DNA of 64,000 nt from positions 7,839,784 through 7,903,783 of the forward strand of contig CP136066.1 in the NCBI GenBank assembly GCA_032622095.1, in the 5' to 3' direction. A program made the position numbers and the translations under genes. Shown here piece after piece: positions 23,826 through 36,239 of the stretch. Below the pieces are notes generated by a model. It had not been told where the DNA came from and made no database searches. It saw nothing but the letters and a program-made list of their open reading frames with translations. The stretch's first letter is position 1; each line of letters opens with the position of its first letter. The DNA is from Siphonodentalium dalli. Lineage: Eukaryota > Mollusca > Scaphopoda > Gadilida > Siphonodentaliidae.

Positions 23826-25183
23826 CTTGCCAGCTAAAATGTTATCCTCTTTGATTAGCATCATCTAGAATGTTTAGAATTGGAAAATCGACGAAAATGT
23901 GAAAACAAATCAATGGTTACTTATAGGATCAATTACATTTTTAAAGTGTATGTCACACAACGGGTTGTATGCACAGATCCCTGTAACAAATACAAATAGA
24001 AATGGTACCAGTGAAAAGATTCAAAAGATCGATTTTTACTAAAACCACACTAACTATCGAAATCCTAATACATTATAGAAATCTACCATTTCAGAAAAAT
24101 ATCCTCCGGTTTGTCTTATTAGCAATCAAATTCCCTTTCATTTTAATTATAATCTATAAATGCTCTTATATGTTCTGCAAGTCATTCTGATGCCACCCAT
24201 ACTTTTTTTTATTTCACCCTATGTGTCTGTGTCCAATTTTTTCAACTTTATTTATCAAACGAATTCCCAAAACAAGACCTGTCTGTGAATCGCAGTAAAT
24301 TATGAAAGTGAAAGAAAAAAAAAAATGTACGTATCAAGCTCGCGTGAAATTCCCAGAATTTTAATATTGTATCAAAGCAAATTGCAATTATTTAACGATA
24401 CTTTTACACTGTCAGGAAAATACTTTATCGGCGACCAAATGATATACGACAGTGACTCCATACAGTATGACTGAATCTGACTTTGTTGTTATTTAATATC
24501 TATTATTAATTAAACGCATTCCGAAAACCCGTCGTGTCTTACGTCCGTAATTAAGTTACATTATTTTCAGCTACCGGTGATCTTTATCACTCACGAATTT
24601 TAGTTTTGTCATTATATCGATCTCATCGTGGCCACTGTACAAACTTGTTGTTTTGTGTGTGTGTGAAAATATGAGGTACACAGTTGTGGACAAATGTTAA
24701 GGCTGTCTGACTTCGATTCCTATATGACAGACACGTTTTGAATCTGCGTAACCGGCATAATCATTGATATTTCCCTCTAAATTGTGACATATGGGTTGTC
24801 TTCGAGTTCGACTTTGAGGAGACGGAGCAGTCCTTTATAGCTTCATTCTATCCAGTGTTGATGTTAAAATTTACAGTGCTGTGACTACCAAAACACAGAT
24901 ACATTTACTGACACAAGAGGATACACGCACTAGAATAATTCAATAGAGCTTCGATGCCAACCAACAGTGACAATAATATCAACAACAACAACTTAGCTTA
25001 ACTTAAGCATTAGAATGTTGACAGGTTTTTAACTTGATCTGTTCAATCCACTCCCAGTTGACTGTTTTCTGATTGTTTTAAATCCCACACATGTACATTT
25101 AACCACGAGGATACACGCAAGATCTTCGATGTCATCAACAACCACTGTAAACAATGAACTGACGCCGCTCAGAGACAGATGAT
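23826..25183. other. Gene-free AT-rich region
   Basis: Only a 62-codon frame (24002-24190, plus) is present; it is hydrophobic because of T-rich codons and has no recognisable motif. The words ACACAAGAGGATACACGCA and CACGAGGATACACGCA recur near 24913 and 25105, a small diverged direct repeat. Confidence 0.5.
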
Positions 25184-25578
25184 AGAGACCATTCGCAAAA
25201 TCACGATTACGATTACGGATATGGACACCACCCTGCCAGTATGGGGCAAAAATCGATCTTTACGCTCGGGGGTTCTTATGTGAGATGAAATATACCCCAC
25301 GCAGTTTAATTGTGTGCAGATGTGTCAATGATGTGCCACCGGTCCTGCTTGGGGGCGCTCTAACAGTATCCGTGTGGTGTATTACACACGGATACGAACA
25401 TGGGATGTGAAAGAGACGCACATTACTTTTTCCATCAAATATATATGTATAACTGTATACAGTGGGGCATATGCCGTCTCACCAATTAGCCATCGTAGGT
25501 AAATTGTGATGGTGTCAACCTTACTAGGACAATATATCCTATCCGTAATCGTAATAGTGATTTTTGCGAAAGGTCTCT
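25184..25578. mobile_element. Foldback MITE, ~395 bp
   Basis: The ends are inverted: AGAGACCATTCGCAAAATCA on the left, and GATTTTTGCGAAAGGTCTCT on the right. Just inside, ATTACGATTACGGATA pairs with TATCCGTAATCGTAAT. A second perfect hairpin, GTATCCGTGTG / CACACGGATAC, sits at 25366-25395. No ORF is present. It is a non-autonomous element of unassigned superfamily. Confidence 0.8.
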
Positions 25579-27433
25579 GATCACAAAGTTATACGACTCC
25601 AAGTACAACTATTACAAATACATGGACCGATTCATTCCGAGTTCATCAATGTTCACTGAAACGTGTGGATATGACATATTGTAGCCATTTGCCATGTTAT
25701 CGCGCAGTTATTACGACAATTTACCAACCGGTAGTCCAATATTGGTTAGCATTTTCTTATCGAACAATCGATATGGATGCTAAGTGTCGTGATACTAATT
25801 CACTATACACAGCCTGATGCATCACGCTATCAAATTTCATCGAAAGATGTGCGAATATAGGAGAATGTTGTCACCAAGTCATCTCGCACAGTTATTATGG
25901 GATCTGCTAGTCGTGGAGGTTTCAACCCAACTAACTGCGAATGTACACATTCACCTGTTAAAACAAGAACCGTGTTTACAAGTGAGTGGTAGGCCTACGT
26001 GTTACCAAAGGTATGCCATTAAGATGTTTTACTTTTACATGCACATAGATTTGAGTTTTAACTGTGGTAAATGTAGCTTTATTCCTTTATGTCTTATATG
26101 CCCGATTCATATGTGTTAGAATGGTCTACATTAGTATTACTCATAACTGATGGGTATGATTTTCAGCGGCTATCGTGTTTTATTTACAGCCATTATGTAT
26201 ACACTGGTCAGTGAAAGTTGAACACATCAAGCGCGCACAGTCTTTATCTGGATTAAACTCCACGAGGTAGATAACAAGTTGGATTCTCTTCAAACTTCCA
26301 TCAATATATTCTGTTACTTTATGCATTGAGTATTTAAGTTTCATAAAAAACTATGCTTTTAATAGAAGTACTAAGATGTATTTTTCAGTTACGAATAAAA
26401 CTAATTTCGACCATTCTAAAATATGAATCGTATTGCCTAACGGGAAATCATATTGTTACCACGGGATCTTGGCTAATTTTACGGTCAATTAGCAAAATTA
26501 AGAGCAAAACATTGGTGTTGACCATGGGAAATACCATTGGTCTGACCGTTATTAGTTACTAGTATGATCTTGATATTAATTAAACGGTGTTGAACCGTAA
26601 TCAAAATGCAACGGTCTGACAGTTACTAGTTACAGTCTGCCAGCTAATTAAACGGTTTTGTACCGTGGAACATGTTACAGCCTGACCGTATGTATAACGG
26701 TCCAAGGTCGGCAGCGATGTTCCGGGGTATGACACCGTTGAAACGACAGGTATTTCTCTAACAGTGTCCGTTAACTCTGTTTTAAAATGAGATAAACTTA
26801 TTCATACAGAGAACATTAATAATTCAAATGTTTCTTCAATACTCTATTTGATATATATGCATATTTGTGAACTTTACTCTTGATTATTGTCAATCAGCAA
26901 GCGGCTCAAAATTTACTGTCAGTTGCAGACACGTCTTCTTCGCCCATTGACCGACGCGGCGACTCCGCGTCTGGTGGGTGTACTACAATCGAAGATCCAT
27001 GCGTTTCTGCTGAACTGCACTGACGTCTGATCGCAAAATAAATTTATATTCATCACCAAAGCACACTTTTAAATAACACCGCCATAAACAGGTTCATATT
27101 AGGGTGCTAATATAGACAATAATATTTGAGTTATATTTAATGAAATTAATTAGCACTGCTAAATATTTCTGGCAATAATTTTCAATTTCAACCAATTGTA
27201 ACGCCGTTGGTGCGCGAATGGGTTAAATTGGGGAACAACGCACGAGCGGAATGACGTCATCGTAAACAAGACGTCTATTCAAGTTCAAATCGTACACATC
27301 TCGCTTGAAGTTTGACCGGAAACGTTTTACTTCGTGGTGGGATTACTATTCGAATCTTTACTACATATATCCATGTATGCATCTGCTTTTATAAATCCTC
27401 GGACGTTGAAGTGAAGTGCATACTGCCGACAGT
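25579..27433. other. Mostly single-copy region upstream of the satellite
   Basis: The longest frame (25817-26119, plus, 100 codons) has no recognisable domain. A diverged direct repeat of about 80 bp occurs at 26540-26690: TAATTAAACGGT followed by an ACCGT word, with GGTCTGACCGTTATTAGTTA against GGTCTGACAGTTACTAGTTA. The end of the region (27312-27459) may hold the 5' part of a candidate exon described under the core repeat. Confidence 0.45.
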
Positions 27434-28045
27434 CCCGATGCCTCTGACTGGGAGTTCAGGTGAGGACAGGCATTATGAGATTCTCGGATTTCTCGACACG
27501 AGAGTCGACTCGGAATAGCCTACCAAGTGAAAGCATGTTTTATTTTAATAGGTCTTTTCAAACATTATTTTTAATATTTACTCGTTTCGAGAAATGTTGA
27601 GCTGTAAATTTCTTAGTTTCAACTAAGTGACTGTCTGTGTAGGTATACAGTGCCACACACTGACACCGACTCCGATTGATACTGGCAACACTGGTGAGTG
27701 TTGTCGCGACAATATGATACACTGATATTTCATCTTATTCTCCCTAAAATCCGCATATTATCTGCTTATAATATAACTTGTTTTATGTTGATAATCAGTT
27801 GAGAGTCGCCTCATTTTGAGTCGATAATGTGCTGAATATGAGAGCGTTTTAGTCACACTATCGATTCATGGGGCAATTCTAAGCAGAATATGTGCGGACA
27901 ATGACATAAATTTACGCCAGCTCGAGACTTTTCGGGTGTACGCTCTTAAACTTGTGTGTTCACGGTGGCCCGCGCCATATAACGAATAACGGACATGACT
28001 TCATTATCTGCTAATTTCAAAATAAAATAATCTCGTTATGTAAAT
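27434..28045. repeat. ~610-bp core repeat, copy 1, ahead of the 29-bp satellite
   Basis: The core starts CCCGATGCCTCTGACTGGGA and ends near GTAAATATTTCACTTTG, where the 29-bp satellite begins. Two further copies lie at 28427 and 30835, each again leading into satellite. Copy 1 is slightly more different from copies 2 and 3 (for example CCCTAAAATCCGC against CCCTAATTCCGC). Within it is a candidate 51-nt exon at 27643-27693, flanked by CTGTCTGTGTAG and GTGAGT, and a donor-like TTCAG/GTGAGG at 27459/27460. The sequence left of 27434 is not repeated, so copy 1 marks the original boundary. Confidence 0.9.
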
Positions 28046-28426
28046 ATTTCACTTTGTATGTGGATTATGTGCATATTTCACTTTGTATGTGGATTATGTG
28101 CATATTTAACGTTGTATGTTGATTATGTGCATATTTCACTGTGTATGTGGATTATGTGCACATTTCACTTTGTATGCTGATTATGTGCATATTTCATTGT
28201 GTAGGTGGATTATGTGCATATTTCACTTTGTATGTTGATTATGTGCATATTTAACTTTGTATGTTGATTATGTGCATATTTCATTTTGTATGTTGATTAT
28301 GTGCATATTTCATTTTGTATGTTGATTATGTGCATATTTCATTTTGTATGTGGATTATGTGCATATTTCACTTTGTATGTTGATTATGTGCATATTTCAT
28401 TTTGTATGTTGATTATGTGCATATTT
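28046..28426. repeat. 29-bp satellite, block 1 (~13 copies)
   Basis: The unit is TATGTGGATTATGTG followed by CATATTTCACTTTG. Many units here have GTTGATT in place of GTGGATT and TTCATTTTG in place of TTCACTTTG. The block is short and bounded by core copies 1 and 2. Confidence 0.95.
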
Positions 28427-29030
28427 CCCGATGCCTCTGAATGTGAGATCAGGTGAGGACAGGCATTATGAGATTCTCGGATTTCTCGACACGAGAGTCG
28501 ACTCGGAATAGCCTACCAAGTGAAAGCATGTTTTATTTTAATAGGTCTTTTCAAACATTATTTTTAATATTTACTCGTTTCGAGAAATGTTGAGCTGTAA
28601 ATTTCTTAGTTTCAACTAAGTGACTGTCTGTGTAGGTATACAGTGCCACACACTGACACCGACTCCGATTGATACTGGCAACACTGGTAAGTGTTGTCGC
28701 GACAATATGATACACTGATATTTCATCTTATTCTCCCTAATTCCGCATATTATATGCTTATAATATAACTTGTTTTATGTTGATAATCAGTTGAGAGTCG
28801 CCTCATTTTGAGTCGATAATGTGCTGAAAATGAGAGCGTTTTAGTCACACTATCGATTCATGAGGCAATTCTAAGCAGAATTTGTGCGGACAATGACATA
28901 AATACGACAGCTCGAGACTTTTCGGGTGTACGCTCTTAAACTTGTGTCTTCACGGTGGCCCGCGCCATATAACGAATAACGGACATGACTTCATTATCTG
29001 CTAATTTCAAAATAAAATAATCACATTATG
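28427..29030. repeat. ~610-bp core repeat, copy 2
   Basis: This is the second copy of the 27434 core, joined directly to satellite on both sides (left joint ATATTT/CCCGATG). The candidate 51-nt exon is at 28636-28686; its donor reads GTAAGT instead of GTGAGT, still a good match to the splice consensus. Confidence 0.9.
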
Positions 29031-30834
29031 TAAATATTTCACTTTGAATGTGGATTATGTGCATATTTCACTTTGTATGTTGATTATGTACATGTTTCAC
29101 TTTGTATGTTGATTATGTGCATATTTCACTTTGTATGTGGATTATGTGCATATTTCACTTTGTATGTTGATTATGTGCATATTTCACTTTGTATGTTGAT
29201 TATGTGCATATTTCACTTTGTATGTTGATTATGTGCATATTTCACTTTGTATGTTGATTATGTGCATATTTCACTTTGTGGGTGGATTATGTGCATATTT
29301 CACTTTGTATGTGGATTATGTGCATATTTCTCTTTGTATGTGGATTATGTACATATTTCACTTTGTATGTGGATTATGTGCATATTTCACTTTGTATGTT
29401 GATTATGTGCATATTTCTCTTTGTATGTGGATTATGTACATATTTCACTTTGTATGTGGATTATGTGCATATTTCACTTTGTATGTGGATTATGTGCATA
29501 TTTCACTTTGTATGTGGATTATGTGCATATTTCACTTTGTAGGCGGATTATGTGCATATTACACTTTGTATGTTCATTATGTACATATTTCACTTTGTAG
29601 GTGGATTATGTGCATATTTAACTTTGTAGGTGGATTATGTGCATATTTCACTTTGTATATTGATTATGTGCATATTTCACTTTGTATGTTGATTATGTGC
29701 ATATTTCACTTTGTATGTTGCATTATGTACATATTTCACTTTGTATGTTGATTATGTACATATTTCACTTTGTATGTGGATTATGTGCATATTTAACTTT
29801 GTATGTTGATTATGTGCATATTTCACTTTTTATGTTGATTATGTGCATATTTCACTTTGTATGTGGATTATGTGCATATTTCACTTTGTATGTTGATTAT
29901 GTGCCTATTTCACTTTTTATGTTGATTATGTGCATATTTCACTTTGTATGTGGATTATGTGCATATTTAACTTTGTATGTTGATTATGTGCATATTTCAC
30001 TTTTTATGTTGATTATGTGCATATTTCACTTTGTAGGTGGATTATGTACATATTTCACTTTGTATGTGGATTATGTACATATTTAACTTTGTAGGTGGAT
30101 TATGTGCATGTTTAACTTTGTAGGTGGATTATGTGCATGTTTCATTTTGTAGGTGGATTATGTGCATATTTCACTCTGTGTGATGATTATGTGCATATTT
30201 CACTTTGTATGTGGATTATGTGCATATTTCACTTTGTATGTTGATTATGTTCATATTTCACTTTGTATGTTGATTATGTGCATATTTCATTTTGTATGTG
30301 GATTATGTGCATATTTCACTTTGTAGGTGGATTATGTGCATATTTCACTTTGTATGTTGATTATTAACATATTTCATTTTGTATGTTGATTATGTGCATA
30401 TTTCATTTTGTATGTTGATTATGTGCATATTTCACTTTGTATGTTGATTATGTGCATATTTAACTTTGTAGGTGGATTATGTGCATGTTTAACTTTGTAG
30501 GTGGATTATGTGCATGTTTAACTTTGTAGGTGGATTATGTGCATGTTTCATTTTGTAGGTGGATTATGTGCATATTTCACTCTGTGTGATGATTATGTGC
30601 ATATTTCACTTTGTATGTGGATTATGTGCATATTTCACTTTATATGTTGATTATGTGCATATTCACTTTGTATGTTGATTATGTGCATATTCACTTTGTG
30701 TGTGGATTATGTGCATATTTAACTTTGTATGGTGATTATGTGCATATTCACTTTGTATGTTGATTATGTGCATATTCACTTTGTGTGTGGATTATGTGCA
30801 TATTTAACTTTGTATGTTGATTATGTGCATATTT
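29031..30834. repeat. 29-bp satellite, block 2 (~62 copies)
   Basis: Same unit as block 1, again rich in the GTTGATT variant. Units with AACTTTGTAGG and GCATGTTT variants cluster at about 30085-30170 and 30465-30560. The ORFs at 29218-29751, 29276-29542 and 29682-30086 are the stop-free repeat read in rotating frames and are not genes. Confidence 0.95.
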
Positions 30835-31440
30835 CCCGATGCCTCTGACTGTGAGTTCAGGTGAGGACAGGCATTATGAGATTCTCGGATTTCTCGACAC
30901 GAAAGTCGACTCGGAATAGCCTACCAAGTGAAAGCATGTTTTATTTTAATAGGTCTTTTCAAACATTATTTTTAATATTTACTCGTTTCGAGAAATGTTG
31001 AGCTGTAAATTTCTTAGTTTCAACTAAGTGACTGTCTGTGTAGGTATACAGTGCCACACACTGACACCGACTCCGATTGATACTGGCAACACTGGTGAGT
31101 GTTGTCGCGACAATATGATACACTGATATTTCATCTTATTCTCCCTAATTCCGCATATTATATGCTTATAATATAACTTGTTTTATGTTGATAATCAGTT
31201 GAGAGTCGCCTCATTTTGAGTCGACAATGTGCTGAAAATGAGCGCGTTTTAGTCACACTATCGATTCATGAGGCAATTCTAAGCAGAATTTGTGCGGACA
31301 ATGACATAAATACGACAGCTCGAGACTTTTCGGGTGTACACTCTTAAACTTGTGTCTTCACGGTGGCCCGCGCCATATAACGAATAACGGACATGACTTC
31401 ATTATCTGCTAATTTCAAAATAAAATAATCACATTATGTA
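30835..31440. repeat. ~610-bp core repeat, copy 3
   Basis: This is the third copy, with the same left joint (ATTT/CCCGATG) as copy 2. That shared joint shows core plus satellite was duplicated as one unit. The candidate 51-nt exon is at 31044-31094 with donor GTGAGT. Confidence 0.9.
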
Positions 31441-32640
31441 AATATTTCACTTTGTATGTGGATTATGTGCATATTTCACTTTGTATGTTGATTATGTACA
31501 TGTTTCACTTTATATGTTGATTATGTGCATATTTCACTTTGTATGTGGATTATGTGCATATTTCACTTTGTATGTTGATTATGTGCATATTTCACTTTGT
31601 ATGTTGATTATGTGCATATTTCACTTTGTATGTGGATTATCTGGATATTTCACTTTGTATGTTGATTATGTGCATATTTCACTTTGTATGTTGATTATGT
31701 ACATATTTCACTTTGTATGTGGATTATATACATATTTCACTTTGTAGGTGGATTATGTGCATATTTCTCTTTGTATGTGGATTATGTGCATATTTCACTT
31801 TGTATGTGGATTATGTGCATATTTCACTTTGTAGGTGGATTATGTGGATATTTCACTTTGTATGTGGATTATATACATATTTCACTTTGTATGTGGATTA
31901 TGTGCATATTTCTCTTTGTATGTGGATTATGTGCATATTTCACTTTGTATGTGGATTATGAGCATATTTCACTTTGTAGGTGGATTATGTGCATATTTCT
32001 CTTTGTATGTGGATTATGTGCATATTTCACTTTGTATGTGGATTATGTGCATATTTCACTTTGTAGGTGGATTATGTGCATATTTCTCTTTGTATGTGGA
32101 TTATGTGCATATTTCACTTTGTAGGTGGATTATGTGCATATTTCACTTTGTATGTGGATTATGAGCATATTTCACTTTGTAGGTGGATTATGTGCATATT
32201 ACACTATTTATGTTGATTATGTGCATATTTCACTTTGTATGTGGATTATATACATATTTCACTTTGTAGGTGGATTATGTGCATATTTCTCTTTGTATGT
32301 GGATTATGTGCATATTTCACTTTGTAGGTGGATTATGTGCATATTTCACTTTGTAGGTGGATTATGTGCATATTTCTCTTTGTATGTGGATTATCTGCAT
32401 ATTTCACTTTGTATGTGGATTATGTGCATATTTCACTTTGTATGTGGATTATGTGCATATTTAACTTTGTATGTGGATTATGTGCATATTACACTTTTTA
32501 TGTGGATTATGTGCATATTTCACTTTGTATGTTGATTATGTGGATATTTCACTTTGTATGTTGATTATGTGCATATTTCACTTTGTATGTTGATTATGTG
32601 CTTATTTCACTTTGTATGTGGATTATGTGCATATTTCACT

Positions 32641-34380
32641 TTGTACGTTGATTATGTGCATATTTCACTTTGTAGGCGGATTATGTGCATATTACACTTT
32701 GTATGTTGATTATGTACATATTTCACTTTGTAGGTGGATTATGTGCATATTTAACTTTGTAGGTGGATTATGTGCATATTACACTATTTATGTTGATTAT
32801 GTGCATATTTCACTTTGTATGTGGATGATGTGCATATTTCACTTTGTATGTGGATTATGTGCATATTTCACTTTGTATGTGGATTATGTGCATATTACAC
32901 TTTGTATGTGGATTATGTGCATATTTAACTTTGTAGGTGGATTATGTGCATATTACACTTTTTATGTTGATTATGTGCATATTTCACTTTGTATGTGGAT
33001 GATGTGCATATTTCACTTTGTATGTGGGTGATGTGCATATTTCACTTTGTATGTGGATTATGTGCATATTTAACTTTGTATGTGGATGATGTGCATATTT
33101 CACTTTGTATGTTGATTATGTACATATTTCACTTTGTAGGTTGATTATGTGCATATTTAACTTTGTAGGTGGATTATGTGCATATTACACTTTTTATGTT
33201 GATTATGTGCATATTTCACTTTGTATGTGGATGATGTGCATATTTCACTTTGTATGTGGGTGATGTGCATATTTCACTTTGTATGTTGGTTATGTACATA
33301 TTTCACTTTGTATGTGGATGATGTGCATATTTCACTTTGTATGTTGATTATGTGCATATTTCACTTTGTATGTGGATGATGTGCATATTTCACTTTGTAT
33401 GTGGATTATGTGCATATTTCACTTTGTATGTGGATTATGTGCATATTTCACTTTGTAAGTGGATTATGTGCATATTACACTTTGTATGTGGATTATGTGC
33501 ATATTACACTGTGTATGTGGATTATGTGCATATTACACTGTGTATGTGGACTATGTGCATATTACACTGTGTATGTGGATTATGTGCATATTTCTCTTTG
33601 TATGTGGATTATATACATATTTCACTTTGTATGTGGATTATGTGCATATTTCTCTTTGTATGTGGATTATGTGCATATTTCACTTTGTATGTGGATTATG
33701 AGCATATTTCACTTTGTATGTGGATTATGTGCATATTTCACTTTGTATGTGGATTATGTGCATATTTCTCTTTGTATGTGGATTATGTGCATATTTCTCT
33801 TTGTATGTGGATTATGTGCATATTTCACTTTGTAGGTGGATTATGTGCATATTTCACTTTGTATGGGGATTATGTGCATATTTCTCTTTGTATGGGGATT
33901 ATGTGCATATTTCTCTTTGTATGTTGATTATGTGCATATTTCACTTTGTAGGTGGATTATGTGCATATTTCTCTTTGTATGTGGATTATGTGCATATTTC
34001 ACTTTGTAGGTGGATTATGTGCATATTTCACTTTGTAGGTGGATTATGTGCATATTTCACTTTGTAGGTGGATTATGTACATACGTCATTGTGTAGGTGG
34101 ATTATGTGCATATTTCACTTTGTATGTGGATTATGTGCATATTTCACTTTGTATGTGGATTATATACATATTTCACTTTGTAGGTGGATTATATACATAT
34201 TTCACTTTGTAGGTGGATTATGTGCATATTTCAATTTGTATGTGGATGATGTGCATATTTCACTTTGTAGGTGGATCACGTGCATATTTCACTTTGTATG
34301 TGGATTATATACATATTTCACTTTGTAGGTGGATTATGTGCATATTTCTCTTTGTATGTGGATTATCTGCATATTTCTCT
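32641..34380. repeat. Higher-order repeat, copy 1 (1,740 bp = 60 units)
   Basis: The diagnostic variant TTGTACGTTGATTATGTGCA at 32641 recurs at 34381, exactly 60 x 29 bp later. The order of variant units that follows (GGCGG, TTAACTTTG, ACACTATTTATG, GTGGATGATG and others) is the same in both copies. This is a block duplication inside the satellite. Confidence 0.85.
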
Positions 34381-36091
34381 TTGTACGTTGATTATGTGCA
34401 TATTTCACTTTGTAGGCGGATTATGTGCATATTACACTTTGTATGTTGATTATGTACATATTTCACTTTGTAGGTGGATTATGTGCATATTTAACTTTGT
34501 AGGTGGATTATGTGCATATTACACTATTTATGTTGATTATGTGCATATTTCACTTTGTATGTGGATGATGTGCATATTTCACTTTGTATGTGGATTATGT
34601 GCATATTTCACTTTGTATGTGGATTATGTGCATATTTCACTTTGTATGTGGATTATGTGCATATTTAACTTTGTAGGTGGATTATGTGCATATTACACTT
34701 TTTATGTTGATTATGTGCATATTTCACTTTGTATGTGGATGATGTGCATATTTCACTTTGTATGTGGGTGATGTGCATATTTCACTTTGTATGTGGATTA
34801 TGTGCATATTTAACTTTGTATGTGGATGATGTGCATATTTCACTTTGTATGTTGATTATGTACATATTTCACTTTGTAGGTTGATTATGTGCATATTTAA
34901 CTTTGTAGGTGGATTATGTGCATATTACACTTTTTATGTTGATTATGTGCATATTTCACTTTGTATGTGGATGATGTGCATATTTCACTTTGTATGTGGG
35001 TGATGTGCATATTTCACTTTGTATGTTGGTTATGTACATATTTCACTTTGTATGTGGATGATGTGCATATTTCACTTTGTATGTTGATTATGTGCATATT
35101 TCACTTTGTATGTGGATGATGTGCATATTTCACTTTGTATGTGGATTATGTGCATATTTCACTTTGTATGTGGATTATGTGCATATTTCACTTTGTAAGT
35201 GGATTATGTGCATATTACACTTTGTATGTGGATTATGTGCATATTACACTGTGTATGTGGATTATGTGCGTATTTCACTTTGTATGTGGACTATGTGCAT
35301 ATTACACTGTGTATGTGGATTATGTGCATATTTCTCTTTGTATGTGGATTATATACATATTTCACTTTGTATGTGGATTATGTGCATATTTCTCTTTGTA
35401 TGTGGATTATGTGCATATTTCACTTTGTATGTGGATTATGAGCATATTTCACTTTGTATGTGGATTATGTGCATATTTCACTTTGTATGTGGATTATGTG
35501 CATATTTCTCTTTGTATGTGGATTATGTGCATATTTCACTTTGTAGGTGGATTATGTGCATATTTCTCTTTGTATGTGGATTATGTGCATATTTCACTTT
35601 GTATGGGGATTATGTGCATATTTCTCTTTGTATGTTGATTATGTGCATATTTCACTTTGTATGTGGATTATATACATATTTCACTTTGTAGGTGGATTAT
35701 GTGCATATTTCTCTTTGTATGTGGATTATGTGCATATTTCACTTTGTAGGTGGATTATGTGCATATTTCACTTTGTAGGTGGATTATGTGCATATTTCTC
35801 TTTGTATGTGGATTATGTACATACGTCATTGTGTAGGTGGATTATGTGCATATTTCACTTTGTATGTGGATTATGTGCATATTTCACTTTGTATGTGGAT
35901 TATATACATATTTCACTTTGTAGGTGGATTATGTGCATATTTCAATTTGTATGTGGATGATGTGCATATTTCACTTTGTAGGTGGATCACGTGCATATTT
36001 CACTTTGTATGTGGATTATATACATATTTCACTTTGTAGGTGGATTATGTGCATATTTCTCTTTGTATGTGGATTATCTGCATATTTCTCT
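34381..36091. repeat. Higher-order repeat, copy 2 (~1,711 bp = 59 units)
   Basis: This matches copy 1 unit by unit, but the GTGGATCAC marker lies 1,711 bp after its copy-1 partner (34271 against 35982), so one 29-bp unit was lost. Substitutions are few, suggesting the duplication is young compared with the array. Confidence 0.85.
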
Positions 36092-36239
36092 TTGTATGTG
36101 GATTATGTGCATATTTCACTTTGTATGTGGATTATGTGCATATTTCACTTTGTATGTGGATTATGTGCATATTTCACTTTGTATGTGGATTATGTGCATA
36201 GTTCATTTTGTAGGTGGATTATGTGCATATTTCACTTTG

